Shown: positions 7,788 through 18,184 of the stretch, piece after piece
Position numbering within the stretch: the first letter of the stretch is position 1
Layout: each line of letters begins with the position of its first letter
Source: Hymenobacter negativus
Lineage (GTDB): Bacteria > Bacteroidota > Bacteroidia > Cytophagales > Hymenobacteraceae
Direction of reading: 5' to 3'
NCBI RefSeq assembly: GCF_016056375.1
Contig: NZ_JAEDAE010000010.1
Location: forward strand, 62,001-126,000
Length of the DNA stretch: 64,000 nucleotides
The notes under the pieces: generated by a model
Told to the model about the DNA's origin: nothing
Databases searched by the model: none
Seen by the model: the letters and a program-made list of their open reading frames with translations, nothing else
Made by a program: the position numbers and the translations under genes

Positions 7788-9489
7788 TCCTATCGAAGAC
7801 AACACTACGCCTAAAACCACCGGCAGCCTGGAGGAATTATTCCGCCACCACTTGGGCGAGGAGGCCGCCGTGCCCCCGCGCCCCATGCTGTGGGACCAGA
7901 TTGACAACTCGCTGCTGATTCGACAGAACGAAACCTACCGCCGTCGCCTCATGGCCACGCGCTGGGTGGCGGCGGCCAGCCTGCTGCTGGCCACGCTGGC
8001 CGGCACCGGCTGGTGGGCCAGCCGCACCGACGTACTGGGCGGTGCCGAAATAGCTGCGAATACCGGTAACCCATCGGGCCGCGCAACGACTACCGCCACG
8101 CTGGGCATGAAGGAAGTAGCGGGCCAGCCCACTGCTTCGCTGGCGGCAAATGGCTCGGCAGCCGGTGCTAACGGGGCGACTTTTTCGGGCAAGGCCTCCA
8201 TCGGCAACGGCACCTCGGCAAACAATAACGCCAACGGTGCATCAGCAGATAACCAGGGTTTTGGCACTATGAACCGGGGGACGGTGGCTGCGGCTACCCA
8301 AGCCAAGTACACTGGCTTCGGTCCAGCTTCGGCGGCTCGCTACTCGGCGGGCAAACGTGCAGCGGCGGAATCGACTTCGCAGAACGGGCTTGCCTTAGAA
8401 GGCTACTCGGTAACTACTGACGAAGCGCTGACCTCAACTACCAACCCAACTGCTGCCCCAACGCACTCCGATGAGCAGGCCCCAAACCGGAATTCCGGCC
8501 GAATGCTGGCAGCGGCGGACGTAGCCACCACAACAGCGGCCGGCACTTCGGCAGCCATCGGCGGCACAGCCGGCGCAACGGGCAGTGGCATATCGGCCAG
8601 CACTTCGCTGGCCACCACCACCGCTTCGGCGGCAACAGTTGCCCCCGGGGAAGTGAGCCTGCTGGCGGCCCGCCAATCTGCGCTGAGCCTGGCCAATACC
8701 ACCACCCTACCCAATGGGTTGGCCACGGTATCGGTTGAAGACCTGCCCGCCATCGACGCGCATCGCTGGCATTACGGGGCCAGCTACACCGCTGGCGTAT
8801 TTAACCCCAACGTAAATTTCTCACGGGCCGGCATTGAGCCGGAGTTTGATTACGACCGGGGGCCTGCCTTCGGCACCGACTCTCCGAAGCTGACCGAAGT
8901 AGCGGCCACCGAATACCGCAACAACCTGCGGCCGGGCCTGAGCCAGCGCATTGCACTACTGGCCACGCGCCACCTGCGCGGTCATTGGTCTTTGAGCACC
9001 GGGGCCGAACTCAGCCAGGCCACGGCGCAGTCGGCTTCGTCCTCGTCCTTCGTTGGTGAGCAGCTGTTCGACCTGGGTCAGGGCAGCAAACACACGCTGC
9101 ATACCACTAATTTCCGCTACAACATGGCCAGCATTCCGCTGGAAGTGCGCTACACCAACCCGGTGAAGCGCGGCTGGAGCCTTTACGGCCGCTTGGGCGG
9201 CGTGGTAACGGCCCTGTTGGGTGTGCGCAGCGACGTGCAGGGCGACCCGGAAGCTACTCGTACTTACTCCATCGCCTCCACCGGTGGCCCCTACCGGCGC
9301 GTGATGGGCAGCCTGCGCGGCGGCGCGGGCACCCAGTTCCGCACTGGCACAGGCAAATGGGCCTTCACGGTAGGTCCGGTAGCCGAAATCGGCCTGGTGG
9401 CGCTGAATGCCCACCCGGTGCAGAGCTACTTCGCGCAGAGCCACCCGTATAGCTTCGGACTGGAAGCCGGGGTGGAGTTTGGGCGGTAG
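7777..9489 (+). CDS. Anti-sigma-like N-terminus fused to outer membrane beta-barrel domain
   Basis: The ATG at 7777 overlaps the sigma gene stop, which suggests translational coupling. An in-frame GTG at 7762 is less likely. The 570-residue product starts with a cytoplasmic segment (about 1-60) carrying LEELFRHHL...PP.PMLWDQIDNSL, typical of Bacteroidota proteins encoded next to ECF sigma factors. One membrane helix follows at about 62-81. Residues about 85-310 are a low-complexity Ala/Thr/Ser/Gly linker. The C-terminal region from about 330 resembles an outer-membrane beta-barrel, with alternating strands, an RPGLSQRIALLATR strand, YNMASIPLEVRYT, and a final GLEAGVEFGR strand. The chain could therefore bridge both membranes. 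The anti-sigma role is inferred, not demonstrated. Confidence 0.75.
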   Translation: MSVNPIEDNTTPKTTGSLEELFRHHLGEEAAVPPRPMLWDQIDNSLLIRQNETYRRRLMATRWVAAASLLLATLAGTGWWASRTDVLGGAEIAANTGNPSGRATTTATLGMKEVAGQPTASLAANGSAAGANGATFSGKASIGNGTSANNNANGASADNQGFGTMNRGTVAAATQAKYTGFGPASAARYSAGKRAAAESTSQNGLALEGYSVTTDEALTSTTNPTAAPTHSDEQAPNRNSGRMLAAADVATTTAAGTSAAIGGTAGATGSGISASTSLATTTASAATVAPGEVSLLAARQSALSLANTTTLPNGLATVSVEDLPAIDAHRWHYGASYTAGVFNPNVNFSRAGIEPEFDYDRGPAFGTDSPKLTEVAATEYRNNLRPGLSQRIALLATRHLRGHWSLSTGAELSQATAQSASSSSFVGEQLFDLGQGSKHTLHTTNFRYNMASIPLEVRYTNPVKRGWSLYGRLGGVVTALLGVRSDVQGDPEATRTYSIASTGGPYRRVMGSLRGGAGTQFRTGTGKWAFTVGPVAEIGLVALNAHPVQSYFAQSHPYSFGLEAGVEFGR

Positions 9490-9504
9490 AAATCAGTGCT
9501 CGCC

Positions 9505-9591
9505 TGTCATCCTGAGCGCAGCGAAGGACCTTCTCACGTTCGCATATTTTGCTCAGACGTAAGAAAGTCCTTCGCTGCGCTCAGGATGACA
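9505..9591. repeat. Large inverted repeat, REP/MITE-like
   Basis: Two perfect 25-base arms (9505-9529 and 9567-9591) face each other across a 37-base spacer that includes TTCTCACGTTC. The arms carry the CATCCTGAGCGCAGCGAAGG core seen in dispersed non-coding repeats of many environmental bacteria. It sits between the stop at 9489 and the uvrB promoter region and might also act as a terminator. Confidence 0.75.
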
Positions 9592-9684
9592 GACGAATCC
9601 ACCCCTTTTCCAATTCCCGCGAAACCCATTATCGCCAATTTGGGTTAAGGTAGGCTGACCATTTCGGCCTACCTTTCGCGTTGC

Positions 9685-11727
<2,043 letters not shown>

Positions 11728-11768
11728 GAGCGTACCAAACAGTCGTTTTCATCCTCAATAATCCTCGT

Positions 11769-12107
11769 ATGCTCCGGTTTTTATTTGTCTCAGCCCTATT
11801 TCTGCTCACTGCGCTAGCCCATGCCCAGCAACCGGCAGCAGCGTCTTATCAGTACATGCACATCAGTTATGGTTCAGCTGAAATCAGCTTCTTGCCCGCT
11901 TACAATGGCAAGGAATCCATCAAAGTCGCTGATATCCGCGAAGAAGGAAGCAACAAGCGGCGGGCACCGCTAGAAGCCATGAGCAAGGTGCTGACCGATG
12001 CTTCGGCCGATGGGTGGGAGGTAGTAAGCGTGGTGCCTATCACGTCGACGATGGGAGGTAGTGGCGGATTTATCGGGGCGCTCTATTTACTGCGCAAGCC
12101 GAAGTAG
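11769..12107 (+). CDS. Small secreted protein of unknown function
   Basis: The 112-residue product has a clear signal peptide (MLRFLFVSALFLLTALAHAQ) and a mature part of about 92 residues. The section around ..MSKVLTDASADGWEVVSV... ending in YLLRKPK resembles DUF4177-type small proteins, in which the ADGWE.V.V element is typical. The match is weak and no function follows from it. It sits 41 bases downstream of uvrB on the same strand and ends three bases before the convergent amidohydrolase gene. Confidence 0.65.
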   Translation: MLRFLFVSALFLLTALAHAQQPAAASYQYMHISYGSAEISFLPAYNGKESIKVADIREEGSNKRRAPLEAMSKVLTDASADGWEVVSVVPITSTMGGSGGFIGALYLLRKPK

Positions 12108-12110
12108 CCG

Positions 12111-13451
12111 CTACGGCTGGCGGTAGAGCACGCCGCCCTTCATCACCAGCCGGATTTGGCGCAAGGCGGCCACGTCCTGGGTGGGGTCGCCAGCCACGGC
12201 CACCAGGTCGGCCAACAGGCCGGGGCGGATGGTGCCCCGGTCGGCGAGGTGGAAAATCTGGGCGTTGCCGCTGGTGGCTTGGCGTAGCACTTGTAGCGGC
12301 GTGAGGCTGTAGTCATGCACCAGCAGTTCGGCTTCGCGGATGTTGTCGCCGTGGGCGAATACGCCGACATCGCCGCCTTGCGCCAGTGTCACACCGGCTT
12401 TGAGGGCGGCGGCCATGCTCTGGTGCTTTTGTTGGATGCGGGGCGGGGCCGGGTCGGTGCCTTTGTGCCAGCCTTTATATTGGGCCGTGGCATCGGAGGC
12501 GGCCACGGTGGGACACAGGGCCACGCCACGCTTTTTCATGAGGGCGAAGATTTCGGGGGTGCCGCCGTCGCCGTGCTCAATGGTTTCGACGCCGGCCAGG
12601 ACGGCGCGGCGCATGCCCTCGGGCGTGCTGGCGTGGGCCACCACGCCCCGGCCGGCTGAGCGCGCCGTTTGCACTATCAGCGTCAGCTCCTCCTGCGAAA
12701 ACGTGGGTTGGGCCGAACCATCGGGCCCCCAGCGGTAGTCGGCGTATACCTTAATAATATCGGCGCCCTTCCCAATCTGCTCCCGCACGGCCCGGATGAT
12801 GCCATCGACGCCATCGGCCTCCTGTGCGCCCTGGGGCACATTTTCGTCCACCGAAAGCTTGGGTCCGTAGCTGCCGGTAGCCACCAGCGCCCGCGTGACC
12901 ACCAGCAGGCGCGGCCCGGGAATGATGCCTTGGTTGATGGCTTGTTTGAGGCCGACATCGGCAAAGCCTGCGCCTTCGGTGCCCAGGTCGCGGGCGGTGG
13001 TGAAGCCGGCCAGCAGCGTGCGCTGGGCGTGCACCGTAGCCCGCGCCACCCGCAGCGCCTGCGATTCGCGCAGCACCTGGTCGTCCCAGGCGGTTTCGTT
13101 GTAGGGATGCAGCAGCAGGTGCGAGTGGCCTTCGATAAGCCCGGGCAGCAGTGTGAGGCCGGGTAGCTCCAGGGTGCGGGCAGTGGGCTGCGGGGCTACC
13201 TGCGCAGCCGGACCGGCGGCGATGATTTTATCATTTTCGACCAGCACGACCCAACCCGAGTGCATTTCCTGGCCGTCGAACACGGCAGCAGGGCGCAGCA
13301 GCGTGGCGGTTGACCCAGCCGGAACACCCTGGGCACGGGCTGTTGTGCTCAGCATACTCAGGGCCAGCAGGCCGCCTAAAACCACGCAGCGGAAGCGCCC
13401 CGAGCAGCGGGCGCGGCCCGATTGACCAGCAGGAAAGTCAGAATATCGCAT
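12111..13451 (-). CDS. Secreted amidohydrolase family protein
   Basis: The 446-residue protein belongs to the imidazolonepropionase-like branch of the amidohydrolase superfamily. Metal ligands are recognisable: GHSHLLL (His109, His111), a Lys in ADIIKVYADYRW that could be carboxylated, His in VVAHASTPEGMRRA, EHGDGG, and the Asp-containing GGDVGVFAHGDN near residue 365. The N-terminus has an Arg-rich stretch, then a hydrophobic signal-like segment ending ARAQG at about residue 42, so it should be exported. Only one ATG lies before the signal segment; a GTG at codon 23 is an alternative start. Members hydrolyse cyclic amides or peptides such as prolidase substrates, but the substrate here is unknown. 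It is the last gene of the minus-strand saccharide cluster and may not belong to it functionally. Confidence 0.83.
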   Translation of the reverse strand: MRYSDFPAGQSGRARCSGRFRCVVLGGLLALSMLSTTARAQGVPAGSTATLLRPAAVFDGQEMHSGWVVLVENDKIIAAGPAAQVAPQPTARTLELPGLTLLPGLIEGHSHLLLHPYNETAWDDQVLRESQALRVARATVHAQRTLLAGFTTARDLGTEGAGFADVGLKQAINQGIIPGPRLLVVTRALVATGSYGPKLSVDENVPQGAQEADGVDGIIRAVREQIGKGADIIKVYADYRWGPDGSAQPTFSQEELTLIVQTARSAGRGVVAHASTPEGMRRAVLAGVETIEHGDGGTPEIFALMKKRGVALCPTVAASDATAQYKGWHKGTDPAPPRIQQKHQSMAAALKAGVTLAQGGDVGVFAHGDNIREAELLVHDYSLTPLQVLRQATSGNAQIFHLADRGTIRPGLLADLVAVAGDPTQDVAALRQIRLVMKGGVLYRQP

Positions 13452-13458
13452 AAATAAT

Positions 13459-13490
13459 CAAGGCCGCCCCATTGGTACGGGGCGGCCTTG
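13459..13490 (-). terminator. Perfect hairpin between GH3 and amidohydrolase genes
   Basis: A 12-bp perfect stem (13459-13470 with 13479-13490) with an 8-nt loop follows the GH3 stop and ends 8 bases before the amidohydrolase ATG. No T-run follows it in either direction, so it may weaken rather than end transcription, or shield the ATG region. Confidence 0.45.
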
Positions 13491-13558
13491 CGAAACTACT
13501 CTGCACAGGTGGCTTATGCCGGTACCGGCCTTTCGGCCAGCGCGAGCACACAAGCTCA

Positions 13559-15955
13559 TTATTTACTGGCCGTGGGCGCCGCCATTTCCGCCACGGGTGC
13601 CTTTGGAGCCAGTAAATGGCGGCTTTTGGCTACTACAATGTGCTTGGCTACCTGGAAGGCAGCCCGCTGCTTCACGTCTACCGACGAGGCGGCGGCCTGC
13701 ACGGTGTACGTCCCGGCATCCGTCACCCAGGCTGAGGCAGCGGTGTCGTAGGAAGCCAGGTCGGCAGCGGTGAGGGTGAAGCTGAGCGTCTGGGCCTTGC
13801 CGGGCGCGAGCAACGACGTTTTGGCGAAGGCTTTCAGCTCGCTCTCGGGCTTGGCGAGCTTGCCTTTGGGGGCGCTTACGTAGAGCTGCACCACTTCGCG
13901 GCCCGCCGTTTTGCCGGTATTGGTGACGGTGAGCGTGGCCGTGAGTTTGTCGTTGAGCGTGGGCGCGCTGAGCTTCAGCGGGCCGTAGGCAAAGGTGGTG
14001 TAGCTCAGCCCGTGGCCAAAGGCATAGGCTGCCTGCTTGTGGAAGGTGTTAAAGTAACGGTAGCCTACGTAGATACCTTCGGCGTAGGTGTTTTCCGACT
14101 CCTGGCCGCCCATGCCGCTGGTTGGGGCTGCGCCGGCCCGCACTTTACCGGGGAAATCCTGGCTGTATGGGATGTCGGTGTAGGCCATCGGAAACGTGGT
14201 GGCTAGCTTGCCTGAGGGGTTGGTCTGGCCGCTCAGCACGTCGGCTACCGCGTGGCCACCTTCCTGACCGGGCTGCCAGGCCAGCAGAATGGCATCGGCC
14301 TGGCTGCGCCAGCTGGCGGTTTCTACCACACCGCCCACGTTCAGTATCACCACCACTTTCTTGCCCACCGCGTGGAAGGCCGTGGCAACCTGCTGAAGAA
14401 TGCTTTTCTCATCGGCCCGGAGCGTGAAGTCGTCGGTCACTTTACGGTCGCCCCCTTCGCCCGCGCTCCGGCCGAGGGTGACGATGGCCACATCGGCGGC
14501 CTGGGACTGCTGCTGCAACGTAGCCGCATCCAGCCCCATTTCCGCAATGACGGGAACGGGCTCGAAGAAGGTTTTTTTGGGGGGAATCTTGGCTTTTTCG
14601 GTCCGCAAATACTGTTTGTACGCTTGGCTAATAGTAGAACTGACGGAAAATCCCGCCTTGCTCAGTCCCTGCTCAATGGAAATAGTGTAGGCGCGGTTCA
14701 CATCGCCGCTGCCCGTGCCGCCGGCAATGAGGTTGTAGGACGTGTTGCCGAACAAGGCCAGCTTCTGGCCGGCGGCAAGCGGCAGCGCTTGGGCTTCGTT
14801 GCGTAGCAGCACCATGCTTTCGGCGGCGGCCTGGCGAGCCACGGCGGCATCGGCGGACAGCGCGGGGCGGCTGGTGTAGCTGTCGCCGAGGAAGGTGGGC
14901 GACTCCAGCACCAGTTCCAGCACGCGGGTCACGTTGGCATCGAGCTGGGCGGGGGTGAGCTGGCCGCTTTTGGCGGCCGCCAGCAGGGCCTGCGTCTGGG
15001 CCGTGGTGCCGGGCATGAGCAGGTCGTTGCCGGCCTGGAGCTGGGCCACCGGGTTCTGGCCGCCGTACCAGTCGGTCATTACCAAGCCTTTGAAGCCCCA
15101 CTCCTGCCGTAGCAACGCCGTAAGCAACTCCGGGCTTTGGGAAGTGTAGGTGCCGTTCACGCGGTTGTAGCTCGACATCACTGTCCAGGGCTGGGCCTTG
15201 CGCACGGCAATCTGGAAGCCTTTTAGGTAGATTTCACGCAGTGCCCGTTCGCTCACCTGCGAGTTCATCTTCATGCGGTTGAACTCCTGGTTGTTCACCG
15301 CGAAGTGCTTGATGCTGGTGCCCACGCCATTCGATTCGACGCCATTTACAAAGGCCGCCGCGATGTTGCCGGTCACCACCGGGTCTTCGGAATAATACTC
15401 GAAGTTGCGCCCGCCCAGCGGGTTACGGTGGATGTTCATGCCCGGAGCCAGCAGCACATCAATGCCAAAGGCCCGCACCTCGCCCCCAAAAGCCACCCCC
15501 ACTTTGTGCACCAGCTCGGTGTCCCAGCTCGACGCCAGCAGCGTGGCCACCGGGAAGGCCGTGGCGTAGTAGGTCCGGGTGCTGTCGCCGCCCCGGATGG
15601 GGGCAATGCGCACACCGGCCGGCCCGTCCGATAACGTGAGCGACGGAATGCCGAGCCGGGCAATGGCGTGGGTGCGGCCCGCCGCGCCGGGCACTTTCTC
15701 GGGCACCTTGCGGTCGGCAGGGTCGGATGGTGGCAGGATGCCTTCGGGGAAGCCGGCCGGGTAGAAACCCATGCCCACCACCAGCTTCACCTTTTCCTCG
15801 GTGGTGAGGGCGGCCAGAATTTCCTTCAATGGCGCTTTGCCCAGCTGCGGCGCAGGCGCCTGGGCCGAAGCCGCCCGGCTGCCCAGCAAAGCCAGCAATA
15901 CCACCAGCGGAAACTTACCGCCTAAGCGGCCATGCAAACGGTACAGACTACGCAT
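13559..15955 (-). CDS. Glycoside hydrolase family 3 beta-glycosidase
   Basis: The 798-residue exported enzyme has a signal peptide ending near ASAQA (residue 32). The GH3 (beta/alpha)8 domain follows with LTLSDGPAGVR (108-116), NIHRNPLGGRNFEYYSEDP (174-192), the KHF motif (216-218) and the nucleophile region VMTDWYGG with Asp295. A second alpha/beta sandwich domain holds the LLRNE and GRSAGEGGDR segments, and a C-terminal fibronectin-III-like domain starts near residue 690. This is the normal layout of BglX-type enzymes, which release beta-linked glucose or other sugars in the periplasm. Substrate specificity cannot be read from sequence. The start lies 33 bases after the GH65 stop, so the two are probably co-transcribed in the saccharide locus. 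Confidence 0.9.
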   Translation of the reverse strand: MRSLYRLHGRLGGKFPLVVLLALLGSRAASAQAPAPQLGKAPLKEILAALTTEEKVKLVVGMGFYPAGFPEGILPPSDPADRKVPEKVPGAAGRTHAIARLGIPSLTLSDGPAGVRIAPIRGGDSTRTYYATAFPVATLLASSWDTELVHKVGVAFGGEVRAFGIDVLLAPGMNIHRNPLGGRNFEYYSEDPVVTGNIAAAFVNGVESNGVGTSIKHFAVNNQEFNRMKMNSQVSERALREIYLKGFQIAVRKAQPWTVMSSYNRVNGTYTSQSPELLTALLRQEWGFKGLVMTDWYGGQNPVAQLQAGNDLLMPGTTAQTQALLAAAKSGQLTPAQLDANVTRVLELVLESPTFLGDSYTSRPALSADAAVARQAAAESMVLLRNEAQALPLAAGQKLALFGNTSYNLIAGGTGSGDVNRAYTISIEQGLSKAGFSVSSTISQAYKQYLRTEKAKIPPKKTFFEPVPVIAEMGLDAATLQQQSQAADVAIVTLGRSAGEGGDRKVTDDFTLRADEKSILQQVATAFHAVGKKVVVILNVGGVVETASWRSQADAILLAWQPGQEGGHAVADVLSGQTNPSGKLATTFPMAYTDIPYSQDFPGKVRAGAAPTSGMGGQESENTYAEGIYVGYRYFNTFHKQAAYAFGHGLSYTTFAYGPLKLSAPTLNDKLTATLTVTNTGKTAGREVVQLYVSAPKGKLAKPESELKAFAKTSLLAPGKAQTLSFTLTAADLASYDTAASAWVTDAGTYTVQAAASSVDVKQRAAFQVAKHIVVAKSRHLLAPKAPVAEMAAPTASK

Positions 15956-15988
15956 GATTTCAAGGTTTATTCATTGACAATCAATTTT

Positions 15989-18049
15989 CTATCGCCCCAC
16001 GGAATACGTGCGCCGCTGCGGCCCCACGCCGGTAATCTTCACCGATTGCCAGCCGGTGGGTAGCGTGGCTTTGCGCTGCACAATGCCGGCCGGCGTGATA
16101 TCCAGCCCGCCAAAGCCCATGAGCACGGCTTGTAGCACGCCGCCCGCGCCGGTGGCGAAGTAAGGATTGGTGCCGCCCTTGGTTTCGGCAATGACGCGGA
16201 AGGGCGGCAGCAGATTTGGTTCGTAAGAGTCTTTAAACCAGAGCTTCGCCTTGTCGGCATTGCCCAGTCGGGCGTAGAGCAGGGCGAAAATGCCCTGAGT
16301 CATGGCCGGGGTGCCTTCGTTGGGCACGCGGGTTTCGTAGTAGGCCAGGTCTTTGCGGATTTGGGCCGGGTCGGTGATGACGTTCAGCGGGTAGGCCAGC
16401 AGGTTCACGTCGCCCTGCTTGATGCCTTCGCCGTGGTAGGTGGCGTGCTCCTGGGTCACGCCATCGGCCATGCGTAGGATGGGAATGTTCTGAGCCACCA
16501 GCGCCCAGTCGGGGTTGGCGCGCAGGCCCAGCAGCCTGGCGGCGGCGGCGGCGTTTTGCAGGTTGACTTTGGCGGCGGCGTTGGTGAAAGCGTCGTTGTC
16601 CACGTTTTCGGCCCACTCATCTGAAGCCACCACGTTCTTGATGTCGTAGTGGCCGGGGCCGTTGCGCTCCACCCGGCTGGCCCAGAAGTCGGCGGTGGCC
16701 GAAAGCATCGGCCAGCCTTTCTCGCGCAGCCAGTCCTTGTCCTGCGTCACGCAGTAGTATTGCCAGGCGGCCAGGGCCACGCAGGCCGAAATGTGGTGCT
16801 CAAACGGCCCGCTCAGGGCCCACACCGGCGTTTCTTCCACGCCCGAGTCGGCGCTTTCCCACGGGTACATGGCGCCCTGGTAGCCGTGGGCAAAGGCATT
16901 GCGCCGCGCCGGCTCTAGCCGTTGGAACCGATATTCAACCAGTGACTTGGCAATTTCGGGGTGCAGCACCAGCAGCGCCGGAAACATCCACAGGTCGGCA
17001 TCCCAGAACACGTGGCCATTGTAGCCCAGCCCCGAAAGGCCCATGGGCGAGGGCGAATAGTCGGTGCCAGCCCGCGAAAAGCTGTAGAGATGGTAGAGCA
17101 TCGAATGCACGTCCTGCTGCGCTTGAGCGTCACCTGCAATTTGAATGTCGCTCTGCCACAGGTCTTGCCAGGCTTTGGCATGGAAGGCCAGCAGCCGTTC
17201 GCGGCCTTCGAGGCGGGCGAAGATGGTCATGCGCTCGGCCTCGTTCAGCGGGTCGGGGTGGTGAGCCGAGGTGATGGCCGAGCCCGCCACGGCATAACCG
17301 TAGGTCTGGCCCGCTTTCAGGGCTTTGCTGAACTTCATCAGGTGCTCGCCGTTGTCCCACATTTCGTGGATGACGCGCGGCTCCAACCCCTGCCCTTCCG
17401 TGAACAGAAACGTGGTGGAGGCGCACAGCAGCAGCTTGCCCGTCGGGCTTTTGGCCGAGGACGTGAGCAGGCGCACGGTGGCATGCGGCCGGTCGATTTC
17501 GTTGTAGTAGTTCTGCACATCGCGCAGGGCGTCGGGCGTATCCATCACGCTGGCGGCCGTCAGGGCCAGGTCCTTTTTCGCCACGATGGACACGTCCAGC
17601 AGCACCGTGTAGGGCAGGTGGCGCAGGGCGTAGGTAGTGTAACTGATGGTGGCCTTATCCTGGTAGTCGAAGGTGGTGGTGAGGGTGGCCTTCTGCATGT
17701 CCAGCGCCTGCCGGAAGTGGCTGGCATCGGCGGCCCCCAGGCGGCGGCCGTCGATTTCCAGGTACATGTTCAGCAGGTTGATGCCGTTGAGGAAATTGCT
17801 CACCCGGCCCCGGCCGTACTGGTCGTAGGCCCCGGCCAGCACCACGTTCTTCACCTTAAACGGCTCAGCCGACGACACCACGCCCATGATGCCGTTGGCC
17901 ACGGTCACGCCGTAGTAGTTGGCCGGGTCCACCTTGTCGGCGACGATGCGCCAAGGGTCGGGCGTTTGGGAGGTTTGGGCGGTGGCTGGTTGGACGGCTG
18001 CAGCCAGCCACAGGCTGGCACAAGCTGCCAGGAGGGAGCGAATATTCAC
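15989..18049 (-). CDS. Glycoside hydrolase family 65, hydrolase-type
   Basis: The 686-residue protein starts with a signal peptide (cleavage near ATAQ, residue 25), unusual for cytoplasmic GH65 phosphorylases. The (alpha/alpha)6 catalytic core has GYNGHVFWDADLW (342-354, Asp350), PWESADSGVEETP, and the acid motif SDEWAENVDNDAFTN with Glu478. Near the C-terminus VIAETKGG (Glu622) and FATGAGGVLQAVLMGFGGL resemble acid-trehalase and glucosyl-galactosyl-hydroxylysine glucosidase type GH65 hydrolases, where a Glu replaces the phosphate site. The two Glu are 144 residues apart, the spacing I recall for the kojibiose hydrolase of Flavobacterium johnsoniae. I therefore favour an exported alpha-glucoside hydrolase over a phosphorylase. 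Kojibiose, trehalose or a related alpha-glucoside is the likely substrate. Confidence 0.82.
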   Translation of the reverse strand: MNIRSLLAACASLWLAAAVQPATAQTSQTPDPWRIVADKVDPANYYGVTVANGIMGVVSSAEPFKVKNVVLAGAYDQYGRGRVSNFLNGINLLNMYLEIDGRRLGAADASHFRQALDMQKATLTTTFDYQDKATISYTTYALRHLPYTVLLDVSIVAKKDLALTAASVMDTPDALRDVQNYYNEIDRPHATVRLLTSSAKSPTGKLLLCASTTFLFTEGQGLEPRVIHEMWDNGEHLMKFSKALKAGQTYGYAVAGSAITSAHHPDPLNEAERMTIFARLEGRERLLAFHAKAWQDLWQSDIQIAGDAQAQQDVHSMLYHLYSFSRAGTDYSPSPMGLSGLGYNGHVFWDADLWMFPALLVLHPEIAKSLVEYRFQRLEPARRNAFAHGYQGAMYPWESADSGVEETPVWALSGPFEHHISACVALAAWQYYCVTQDKDWLREKGWPMLSATADFWASRVERNGPGHYDIKNVVASDEWAENVDNDAFTNAAAKVNLQNAAAAARLLGLRANPDWALVAQNIPILRMADGVTQEHATYHGEGIKQGDVNLLAYPLNVITDPAQIRKDLAYYETRVPNEGTPAMTQGIFALLYARLGNADKAKLWFKDSYEPNLLPPFRVIAETKGGTNPYFATGAGGVLQAVLMGFGGLDITPAGIVQRKATLPTGWQSVKITGVGPQRRTYSVGR

Positions 18050-18086
18050 GGGTGGGAAATGAAAGAAGGTGAGAGCAACCGGAACC

Positions 18087-18138
18087 GCAGCAAAAAGCCG
18101 CCATGCCGACCCGAAGTAAGCATGACGGCTTTTGCTGC
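18087..18138 (-). terminator. Terminator/attenuator hairpin between susD-like and GH65 genes
   Basis: The arms 18087-18105 and 18121-18138 are nearly perfect complements with one unpaired base and one G-T pair. On the minus strand the 3' arm holds GGCTTTTTGC, so the U-run is partly inside the stem. It lies after the SusD stop and may reduce read-through into the hydrolase genes. Confidence 0.6.
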
Positions 18139-18184
18139 GGCTACCCGCAAAGTGGCACCGCGCTGGTGGTGCGGCTACTTGTAC

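Noticed and set aside
15989..18049. Maltose or trehalose phosphorylase
   Set aside because: A signal peptide is present and a Glu occupies the position expected for a catalytic base, so a hydrolase fits better.
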